Below are positions 1 to 5,466 of a stretch of 6,708 bases of DNA, piece by piece. The translations under genes and the position numbers were made by a program. Each line of letters opens with the position of its first letter. Position 1 is the first letter of the stretch. Source of the DNA: Acidobacteriota bacterium (GTDB lineage Bacteria; Acidobacteriota; Terriglobia; Terriglobales; Acidobacteriaceae); assembly GCA_021811745.1 (NCBI GenBank), contig JAJZNH010001005.1:1-6708 (forward strand). Direction: 5' to 3'. Below the pieces are notes generated by a model that had not been told where the DNA came from, made no database searches, and saw only the letters and a list, made by a program, of their open reading frames with translations.

Positions 1-1250
1 GCCACCAGTTCGAGGTGCAGATCCGGACCGAAGAGATGCACCGCATCGCCGAGGAGGGCATTGCGGCCCACTGGAAGTACAAGGCCGGCAAGAGCGAGGT
101 GACAGCCCGCGACGAGGAGCGGCTGAACTGGATCCGGCAACTGGTCGAATGGCAAAAGGAGATGACCGACCCCAACGAGTTCCTCTCCAGCCTGAAGATG
201 GACCTCTATCCCGACGAGGTGTACACGTTTACGCCCAAAGGGAAGGTGGTGGTGGTGCCGGCCGGCGGCACGCCCGTGGATTTCGCGTATGCCATTCACA
301 CCGAGGTGGGGCACACGTGTGTGGGCGCCAAGATCAACGGCCGCATGGTTCCGCTGCGTACCAAGCTGATCACGGGCGACATTGTGGAGATTGTCACGCA
401 GAAGGACCACAAGCCCAGCCGCGACTGGCTCACCTTCGTCAAGAGCCCGCGCGCGCGGAACAAGATCAAGCACTGGCTCAACGAGGACCAGCGGCGGCGG
501 GCTGTAGAGATTGGACGCAAGCTGCTGGAGCGCGAAGCGCGCAAGTTCAAGGTGCCGATGAGCCAGGTTGGCGATCAGGATCTGAGCCGGATCGCCGGCG
601 AATACGGCGTGGCCACGGCCGCCGACCTGCTGGCGACCCTGGGCCAGGGCAAGCATAGCGCGCACCAGCTGCTGAACAAGCTGGCGCCGGGCTATGCCAG
701 CCAAGGTGGGGCCGAGGCGGAGACCAAGCCGGGCAGCGAAGCGGCTGCGAGCGAGGCGGCGCGCAAGCTGCGGCTGGCGGACTCGGAATCGCTCCAGGTA
801 GAAGGCCAGAATGATCTGCTCGTTTACCGCGCGCGTTGCTGCAACCCCATCCGCGGCGAAGAGATCGTGGGCTACGTAACGCGCGGCAAGGGCGTGGCCG
901 TTCATGCGCGCAACTGCCCCAATGTTCAGAACCTGCTCTACGAGAGCGACCGGCGCATCGCAGTGGAGTGGGCGCGGCCGAGCCGCGACAGCCAGGGCCG
1001 GACCCAGCGTTATCCGGTCAAGATCACTGTTTATTGCGATGATCGCCCTGGCATGTTGAAGGAACTGACCGCAGTGATCTCCGACGAAAACGCCAATATC
1101 CGGGGCGTAGAAGTCCGCCACGACGAAAGGGGCGAAGCCATCCTGGAATTTGTGGTGGAAGCTGAAGACCTGGACCACCTGAATCGCATGGTTCTGGGCC
1201 TGCGTCGCGTGGTTGGCGTGCGCACCGTACATCGCTCGCAAAAGCTTTGA
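1..1250 (+). CDS. relA: RelA/SpoT-family (p)ppGpp synthetase/hydrolase, C-terminal part (5' truncated by window)
   Basis: This cytoplasmic stringent-response enzyme makes, and in bifunctional members degrades, (p)ppGpp. Reading from base 3, the fragment has 415 residues and opens inside the synthetase domain at HQFEVQIRTEEMHRIAEEG followed by AAHWKYK, a hallmark of the family. A TGS domain follows at about bases 213-398 (DEVYTFTPKG, VPAGGTPVDFAYAIHTEVGH, TGDIVEIVT). A helical region runs to about base 690, then a short Ala/Glu-rich linker. The conserved-cysteine (zinc-finger-like) domain at about 825-926 shows RCCNPI and HARNCPNV, with the Cys-Cys pair and the later Cys present. An ACT domain lies at about 1011-1229 (DDRPGMLKELTAVISDENANI). 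The gene stops at TGA 1248-1250. The hydrolase domain and most of the synthetase domain lie outside the window, so RelA (synthase only) and bifunctional Rel/SpoT cannot be separated. Family assignment is very secure. The C-terminal regulatory half looks intact. Confidence 0.97.
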   Translation, partial: HQFEVQIRTEEMHRIAEEGIAAHWKYKAGKSEVTARDEERLNWIRQLVEWQKEMTDPNEFLSSLKMDLYPDEVYTFTPKGKVVVVPAGGTPVDFAYAIHTEVGHTCVGAKINGRMVPLRTKLITGDIVEIVTQKDHKPSRDWLTFVKSPRARNKIKHWLNEDQRRRAVEIGRKLLEREARKFKVPMSQVGDQDLSRIAGEYGVATAADLLATLGQGKHSAHQLLNKLAPGYASQGGAEAETKPGSEAAASEAARKLRLADSESLQVEGQNDLLVYRARCCNPIRGEEIVGYVTRGKGVAVHARNCPNVQNLLYESDRRIAVEWARPSRDSQGRTQRYPVKITVYCDDRPGMLKELTAVISDENANIRGVEVRHDERGEAILEFVVEAEDLDHLNRMVLGLRRVVGVRTVHRSQKL

Positions 1251-1526
1251 TGGCATAAGCCGGAACCCGGCCCGCCGAAAGCGTGCGCGAGACGAGAGGA
1301 AGTCTCCCAACCGCGTTACCATTACGTACAAAAGAACATCCGGACTTGGAACGGCAATAGGCAACGGTCTGTCTTTAAAGACGCAAGCGGTGCACGGCCG
1401 CGAGAAAGCCGCCAGGGAGCGTCTTTGGGAAGCAACTTCCTAGCGCCGGGAGGGTTTCATTTGGCAATGACTGAACGCGCAGCGTTGCAGGCAATTTCTG
1501 TAGGAAATTAGCCAGGAGGTTTTCTG
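1251..1526. other. Gene-free leader region rich in short inverted repeats
   Basis: I see no convincing coding frame in these 276 bases between the rel stop and the next start. Several short inverted repeats are visible. GCCGG/CCGGC is at 1259-1271. GAGAC/GTCTC is at 1289-1306. A perfect 12-base palindrome GTCTTTAAAGAC is at 1371-1382. AAAGACGC (1377-1384) is complementary to GCGTCTTT (1419-1426). GGAAG-CAA-CTTCC is at 1428-1440. CTGAACGC pairs with GCGTT-G-CAG, leaving one bulged G, at 1471-1490. AATTTC/GAAATT is at 1493-1509. I could not identify a confident sigma70 promoter, and none of the repeats is followed by a T-run, so a rel terminator is not evident. It may be a promoter plus structured 5' leader of the next gene, or hold a small RNA; both are inference. 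Confidence 0.5.
1514..1520 (+). promoter_or_regulatory. Strong Shine-Dalgarno site for the WxPGxW-repeat gene
   Basis: AGGAGGT lies six bases before the ATG at 1527. It is a near-perfect match to the anti-Shine-Dalgarno sequence and fixes the start codon of the exported repeat protein. A small AATTTC/GAAATT hairpin (1493-1509) ends four bases upstream of it. Confidence 0.85.
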
Positions 1527-2489
1527 ATGCGAATCCTTCGCTCTGTGCGCCTGATGTTGCTGGCGCTGCTTGTCTTCTCGATCCCGGCGTCCTCGTACGC
1601 GGTGGTCTTCATCAGCGTGGGGTATGCGCCGCCGCCGTTGCCCATTTACGTGCAACCTCCTTGTCCCCAGCCAGGGTTGATGTGGGCTCCCGGTTACTGG
1701 GCTTACGGGCCGGATGGATACTACTGGGTTCCTGGTGAGTGGGTGCCGGCGCCTTATGTGGGCGCATTGTGGACGCCTGGTTATTGGGGCTGGTCCAGCG
1801 GACTCTACATCTGGCATCCGGGTTACTGGGGCCGCCACGTGGGCTATTACGGCGGCGTGAACTACGGTTTCGGCTACTTCGGCATTGGTTTTGTGGGCGG
1901 CATGTGGCAGGGCGGCATCTTCAACTACAACCGGGCGGTGATGCGCGTGGACACGCGGTACATCCACAACACTTATGTGGACCGGTCTATCGTGAATCGC
2001 TACACCGTAGCGCGGAACAGCCGTGTGGCATTTAGTGGCGGGCCGGGCGGGATTCGACACGCTCCCAATCGGGCAGAGCTCGCGGCCGGACGGGAACGGC
2101 ACATGGGACCGACATCATTCCAGACCCAGCGAATGAATGCGGCGATTCGTGACCGGAACGCCTACTTCCGCAACAATCACGGGCGCCCGCAGAACATGGT
2201 TGGCCAGCGGCCAGTTGGGCGGGAGTTCCGTCCTGGTTTTGAAGGACGACCGATGAACCAGCCACAGCAACGGCAGGAATTTCGTCAACAGCCGCAGCAG
2301 GGGTTCCGTCCGCAACAGCAATACCGTCCACAAGAGCAGAGCCGGCAGCCACAGTACAGGGCGCAGCCTCAATCGCGTCCGCAGCAGGAATATGGTCGGC
2401 AGGAACGTTCCCCAAGAGGCGCCCGCCCGCAGCCTCGTTCTGAAAACCGTGGCGGACCGAGGGGTGAATCGCATGGAAGAAACCGGTGA
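1527..2489 (+). CDS. Exported YXWGXW/WxPGxW-repeat protein with Q/P/R-rich tail
   Basis: This 320-residue protein has an N-terminal signal peptide (residues 1-25: basic MRILRSVR, a leucine-rich core, then SSYA before VVF). No lipobox cysteine is present, so it is probably periplasmic or outer-surface. Four motifs follow at even spacing: WAPGYW (53-58), WVPGEW (67-72), WTPGYW (82-87) and WHPGYW (96-101). Next come a Gly/Tyr-rich segment (104-135), a block with FSGGPGGI (169-176) and NNHGRPQ (216-222), and a basic Gln/Pro/Arg-rich, probably disordered tail (about 240-320). The WxxGxW repeats and the GGPGGI block match the widespread 'YXWGXW repeat-containing protein' group, common in Acidobacteriota and Proteobacteria. 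Its biochemical role is not established; a cell-envelope structural or binding role is inference. The start is set by the AGGAGGT site six bases upstream. The gene ends 26 bases before a strong hairpin and converges on recJ. Confidence 0.9.
   Translation: MRILRSVRLMLLALLVFSIPASSYAVVFISVGYAPPPLPIYVQPPCPQPGLMWAPGYWAYGPDGYYWVPGEWVPAPYVGALWTPGYWGWSSGLYIWHPGYWGRHVGYYGGVNYGFGYFGIGFVGGMWQGGIFNYNRAVMRVDTRYIHNTYVDRSIVNRYTVARNSRVAFSGGPGGIRHAPNRAELAAGRERHMGPTSFQTQRMNAAIRDRNAYFRNNHGRPQNMVGQRPVGREFRPGFEGRPMNQPQQRQEFRQQPQQGFRPQQQYRPQEQSRQPQYRAQPQSRPQQEYGRQERSPRGARPQPRSENRGGPRGESHGRNR
2259..2396 (+). repeat. Imperfect repeats coding a Q/P/R-rich low-complexity tail
   Basis: Within the exported protein gene, this stretch codes irregular Q/P/R units such as RQQPQQGF, RPQQQY and RPQQEY. 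The clearest nucleotide copy pair is CGTCCGCAACAGCAATA (2307-2323) and CGTCCGCAGCAGGAATA (2376-2392), with 15 of 17 bases identical. The pattern suggests internal duplication and slippage in a disordered segment. Confidence 0.65.
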
Positions 2490-2515
2490 GCAGGTCAATT
2501 CCCGCCGTGAACTGG

Positions 2516-2543
2516 CAAGGCCCACGGTGCGCCGTGGGCCTTG
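2516..2543 (+). terminator. Intrinsic terminator between convergent genes
   Basis: A perfect 12-bp stem (CAAGGCCCACGG at 2516-2527 pairing with CCGTGGGCCTTG at 2532-2543) closes on a four-base TGCG loop. On the + strand it is followed by TTAT at 2544-2547, a short T-rich run, so it best fits termination of the WxPGxW-repeat gene. It sits only five bases beyond the recJ stop on the other strand, so it may also act there, although the minus-strand 3' side lacks a clear T-run. Confidence 0.8.
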
Positions 2544-2548
2544 TTATC

Positions 2549-4414
2549 TCAGGCGTCCGCCGCTTTCATGCCGAGGATTTCGACTTCCAGGCCGCCGTAT
2601 TCCGCGTTTGTATTCTCGCGGATACGGTAAGCAAGATCAATTTGACTACCCTCGGCAAGTTCCAGTTCGGCTGCACGCCCGGCCAGACTCCAGCCCAGAG
2701 CGCGGATGGCACCGCTGGAGCCGGGCAGAACCGGAGTCTCTTCCAAGGGTGAAGACGCGGAGCGCGCCAGTTCCAGGCGGATGTGGCGTTCTTTCATCAC
2801 ACGCGGCGACGAGAGCAAACGCGCGCGGCGGGCGATGAAGACCGGCTCCGGGTTGCCATGGCCCAGCGGTTCAAGCTTGCGCAGCCATCCAACGAGGACC
2901 GGCGTGATGCGGTCCAGGGGCAGCTCGGCATGAATGCGAAGCAGGCGCTCGGGCTCGCGGGCGGCCAAGTGTTCTTCGGCATAGAGACGGAGGCGGCGCT
3001 TGAGCTCTGGCAGCCGTTCGGCGGGCATGGCAAAACCCACAGCGAAGGCATGTCCGCCGAAGCGGGTGAAGAGGTCGGCGCAGCCTTCAATGGCGTCGAG
3101 CAGGGCAAAGCCGTCCACGGAGCGGCCGGAGCCTTGAGCGACGCCGTCCTCGACGCTGACCACAATGGCCGGCTTGGCCGTGCGCTCGACCAGGCGCGAG
3201 GCCAGAATGCCGATGACACCGCGATGCCAGCCGTCCCCGTCCACTACCAGCAGACGTTCAGCGGCGAGTTCCGCGTCTCGGTCCAGGCGGGCTTCAATGG
3301 AGGCAAGGGCCGTGGCTTCGGTATCGCGGCGTTCGCGATTGAGCCGTTCCAATTTGTTCGCCAGTTCCGCTGCACGCGGCACATCGCGGGTGGAAAGGAG
3401 CTCGATCACGTCTGAGGCGACGTCCATGCGCCCGGCGGCGTTGATGCGGGGGGCCAGACGGAAGGCGACATCGAAACCGGTAAGCTGCTTTGTGGCGGGA
3501 TCAAGCGCGGCGGCGGCAAACAGGGCGCGCAGGCCAGCGCTCACCGGGCGGCGCAGCTCGCGCAGGCCGATGGCTGCGATGACACGATTCTCGCCATGCA
3601 GGGGAACGGCGTCGGCAATGGTGGCGATGGCTGCCAGCTTGAGAAAGCTGGGCAGGGTTTTTTCGCGCGTGCGAAGGGGATCGCGCCGCTCCAGAAGCGC
3701 CTGGGCCAGCTTGAGCGCGATGGCCGCTCCACAGAGCGCCTTTTCCGGATAAGGGCAGCCGGGCTGGTTGGGATTGAGGATCGCCAACGCCGACGGCAAG
3801 CCGTCGCCGCGCTGGCACTCCACGGACGAAGACCTGTCTGCGGGGGCCTCGCGTTCCGGCAGGTGGTGATCGGTGATGATCAGGTCCATCCCCAGCGAGC
3901 GCGCGGTTTCGGCCTCGGCAAAGGCCCTCATGCCGGTGTCCACGGTGATGACCAGACGGACCCCCTCGGCATGTGCGGTCTTGAGCACGCTCGACTGCAT
4001 GCCGTAGCCCTCGCGCAGGCGATGGGGCACATGGAAGCGGGTCACGCCCCCACGCATTTCGATGGCTGTTTTAAGCAGGACGACGGCCGCGGTTCCGTCT
4101 ACGTCGTAGTCGCCATAGAGCAGCACCGGTTCGCGGGCGGCGATGGCGCGCTCCAGCCTTTCGACGGCTTTCGTCATGCCCAGCATCAGGAACGGATCAT
4201 GAAGATGGGCCGGTTCTGGATTCAGGAAGGTGTGTGCCTGAGCAGGTCCGGTTATGCCGCGCGCCAAGAGCAACTCCGCCAGCACATGGGGCAAACGTGC
4301 CTCTTTGGCCAGAGCAGCGGCAGCCTCGGGATGAGGTTCGGCAATGATCCAACGCTGGCGCGGAGGCGTACGCTGCGAAACGGAAGCGAGATCCCGAGCG
4401 CCAGTGGTACTCAA
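2549..4414 (-). CDS. recJ: Single-stranded-DNA-specific 5'-3' exonuclease RecJ
   Basis: RecJ degrades single-stranded DNA 5' to 3' in the RecFOR recombination, base-excision and mismatch-repair pathways, using Mn/Mg ions held by DHH-family motifs. This 621-residue protein (usual length about 560-600) shows the set intact: GDYDVDGT (101-108), VDTG (158-161), TDHH (181-184), IADAVPL (266-272) and RINAAGRM (323-330). The DHHA1 half follows with DGWHRGVIGI (394-403), GSGRS (428-432) and GGHAFAVGF (453-461). The C-terminal OB-fold region has PLGHGNPEPVF (516-526). About 15 extra residues lie after TDHH (roughly 190-205), before ILNPN. The only usable start before the conserved RWII segment is TTG at 4414, five bases after the stop of the upstream gene. 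GGGGA abuts it directly, and GAGGAAGAG further upstream may serve as the ribosome site, so coupled translation is likely. The function is very secure; the exact start is less so. Confidence 0.96.
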   Translation of the reverse strand: MSTTGARDLASVSQRTPPRQRWIIAEPHPEAAAALAKEARLPHVLAELLLARGITGPAQAHTFLNPEPAHLHDPFLMLGMTKAVERLERAIAAREPVLLYGDYDVDGTAAVVLLKTAIEMRGGVTRFHVPHRLREGYGMQSSVLKTAHAEGVRLVITVDTGMRAFAEAETARSLGMDLIITDHHLPEREAPADRSSSVECQRGDGLPSALAILNPNQPGCPYPEKALCGAAIALKLAQALLERRDPLRTREKTLPSFLKLAAIATIADAVPLHGENRVIAAIGLRELRRPVSAGLRALFAAAALDPATKQLTGFDVAFRLAPRINAAGRMDVASDVIELLSTRDVPRAAELANKLERLNRERRDTEATALASIEARLDRDAELAAERLLVVDGDGWHRGVIGILASRLVERTAKPAIVVSVEDGVAQGSGRSVDGFALLDAIEGCADLFTRFGGHAFAVGFAMPAERLPELKRRLRLYAEEHLAAREPERLLRIHAELPLDRITPVLVGWLRKLEPLGHGNPEPVFIARRARLLSSPRVMKERHIRLELARSASSPLEETPVLPGSSGAIRALGWSLAGRAAELELAEGSQIDLAYRIRENTNAEYGGLEVEILGMKAADA

Positions 4415-4419
4415 TCCCC

Positions 4420-4899
4420 TTACTCTTCCTCGTCTTCGTGCGGGTGGGCGTCGTCGATTGCGATATCCTGGAAACTCTCAATATCTTCGAGCAAGGCCTG
4501 GAAACGCTCGTACCACTCGGTAGTGGTTTCATGCAGGAAGACCAGCCCCTGGTAGACAAAGCCGAGCTGAATGTAGCCCACCATGCCGGCGTACTTACGG
4601 AGCCACTTGGCCTCGATCAGCTCGGAAACCTCTTCGTCAGGGAAGTTCATCTCTCTGGCCTCTTCGACCAGCCCGTCTATCTCTTCGCGCGTCAGCGTCA
4701 TCTCGCTGAAAGTAACAAAGGGAGCGCCCACATCCTTGGCCATCTCCACAAAATCCTTCCAAGCATCGGGATTCCCCTTTCCTTCCCAGAGAATGGAAGG
4801 AATGTCCTCCGTGACGTAGCCAGGGAGGCGGCGCAATCCATGGCCTTCGATGAAGGCCACCATATCGTCTTTCAGCGAGAGGAGGTCATCCGCACTCAT
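4420..4899 (-). CDS. Conserved-looking acidic protein of unknown function, upstream of recJ
   Basis: I do not recognise the family. The 159-residue product has no signal peptide or obvious membrane segment and looks cytoplasmic. It is alternately helical and hydrophobic, with notable aromatic segments: GYVTEDIPSILWEGKGNPDAW (27-47), FVTFSEMTLTREEIDGL (61-77), EAKWLRKYAGMVGYIQLGF (96-114) and ETTTEWYERF (124-133). It ends in a very acidic tail (DDAHPHEDEEE). No metal-binding or nucleotide-binding signature is evident; the WEGKGN segment is not a proper P-loop. The start is taken as ATG 4899, since the in-frame extension to a GTG at 5043 is Arg/Ser/Pro-rich and overlaps the divergent upstream region. 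No Shine-Dalgarno sequence precedes this ATG, so the start is uncertain. It ends five bases before the recJ start, suggesting one transcription unit and perhaps a role near DNA repair, which is inference only. Confidence 0.8.
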   Translation of the reverse strand: MSADDLLSLKDDMVAFIEGHGLRRLPGYVTEDIPSILWEGKGNPDAWKDFVEMAKDVGAPFVTFSEMTLTREEIDGLVEEAREMNFPDEEVSELIEAKWLRKYAGMVGYIQLGFVYQGLVFLHETTTEWYERFQALLEDIESFQDIAIDDAHPHEDEEE

Positions 4900-5084
4900 A
4901 GTCAAGCAATCATTTTCGCAGATGGGGGTGGGGTGGAGAGGCGTGCGCAAGAAAAACTTTCGAAAAACTGCCCCATGTTGCGGTGCGAACGAAGACGAAG
5001 ACCGCGGGGGAAGGCAAGAGAAGGAATCGCCACCCGGGTCCACGGGTTACTCTGGGAGTGCTGTCCGCCGCGGAGGTCTTCTGC
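4900..5084. promoter_or_regulatory. Divergent intergenic region with a one-turn direct repeat
   Basis: This region separates the leftward unknown gene/recJ pair from the rightward ferredoxin gene and should contain promoters for both. The 8-mer GAAAAACT occurs twice, at 4951-4958 and 4962-4969. The copies start 11 bases apart (about one helical turn) and are joined by TTC, which with flanking bases forms a TTTCGAAA palindrome at 4958-4965. A G-run stretch (five, four and two Gs) lies at 4924-4936. I found no convincing -35/-10 pair, so the exact promoters remain unassigned. The repeat could be a regulator site, but that is inference. Confidence 0.45.
5072..5077 (+). promoter_or_regulatory. 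Shine-Dalgarno site that decides the ferredoxin TTG start
   Basis: GGAGGT lies seven bases before the TTG at 5085. The open frame extends upstream to a GTG at 4983, but that extension codes a Lys/Arg-rich stretch unlike the family. The site and the family-like N-terminus (PGFERHVFVC) agree on the TTG start. Confidence 0.75.
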
Positions 5085-5450
5085 TTGCCTGGCTTTGAGC
5101 GCCATGTGTTTGTCTGCCAAAATGTCCGTCCCGAGGGCGCACCGCGGCCTTCCTGCACCAGCGATGGAAAGAGCGAACTGCACGCGCGCCTCAGCCAGTT
5201 GACGAAAGAAGCCGGACTGTCTGGGCGAGTGCGAATCAACAAATCAGGCTGCCTGGATCAGTGCGAGCATGGGCCGACGGTGGTGGTCTATCCGGAAAGT
5301 GTCTGGTACGGCGGGGTAAAGTTGGAAGATGCAGAAGAGATCGTGACCGAGCACCTGGTCGGCGGTCGGCCGGTAGAACGGTTGCGCGTGGCCGATGCGT
5401 GCTTGAACAGCAAAAGCTGTCCACATAGCGGCCAGGCGCGTGAATCCTAA
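5085..5450 (+). CDS. Thioredoxin-fold [2Fe-2S] ferredoxin
   Basis: This is a small cytoplasmic electron carrier of the thioredoxin-like 2Fe-2S ferredoxin group, related to NuoE and Shethna-type proteins. With the TTG start the protein has 121 residues beginning M-PGFERHVFVCQN. Four cysteines fit the cluster pattern: C11 and C24 (C-x12-C), then C56 and C60 in GCLDQCEHGP (C-x3-C). Next come the strand TVVVYPESVWYGGV (65-78) and the EDAEEIVTEHLVGG segment (81-94), typical of the family. Two further cysteines, C106 and C112, lie in the C-terminal tail (DACLNSKSC) outside the usual cluster set. The TTG start has a GGAGGT site seven bases upstream. Redox partners cannot be told from this window. 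The next gene begins 16 bases after the stop, so the two may share a transcript, although a cytoplasmic ferredoxin and an exported hydrolase have no obvious joint job. Confidence 0.92.
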   Translation: MPGFERHVFVCQNVRPEGAPRPSCTSDGKSELHARLSQLTKEAGLSGRVRINKSGCLDQCEHGPTVVVYPESVWYGGVKLEDAEEIVTEHLVGGRPVERLRVADACLNSKSCPHSGQARES

Positions 5451-5466
5451 GAGCAATGGGGGGCCA

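Noticed and set aside
1259..1271. Intrinsic terminator for rel
   Set aside because: The GCCGG/CCGGC stem is only five base pairs and no T-run follows.
1213..1443. Short + strand open frame (76 codons) covering the end of rel and the leader region
   Set aside because: It begins inside the rel coding sequence, has a basic, composition-driven translation and no ribosome site; the region is better read as untranslated.
1440..2102. Minus-strand open frame (220 codons) opposite the WxPGxW-repeat gene
   Set aside because: The translation is His/Arg/Pro/Val-rich with no domain. The + strand gene has a signal peptide, known repeats and a strong ribosome site.
2783..3415. Second + strand open frame (210 codons) opposite recJ
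   Set aside because: Same reason: it is a compositional shadow of recJ, with no ribosome site or recognisable domain.
3596..4555. Long + strand open frame (319 codons) opposite recJ and the unknown gene
   Set aside because: It is antisense to a gene with a complete set of RecJ motifs; GC-rich genes commonly leave long open frames on the opposite strand, and this translation shows no family-like motif.
4924..4940. Possible G-quadruplex
   Set aside because: Only two G-tracts exceed three bases; the others are pairs, so at best a weak two-layer structure could form.
4900..5043. 48-codon N-terminal extension of the unknown gene from GTG 5043
   Set aside because: The extra residues are Ser/Arg/Pro-rich, unlike the rest of the acidic protein, and they cover the divergent promoter region.
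4983..5084. 34-codon N-terminal extension of the ferredoxin from GTG 4983
   Set aside because: The extension is Lys/Arg-rich, lacks a ribosome site and does not resemble ferredoxin N-termini, while TTG 5085 has GGAGGT at good spacing.
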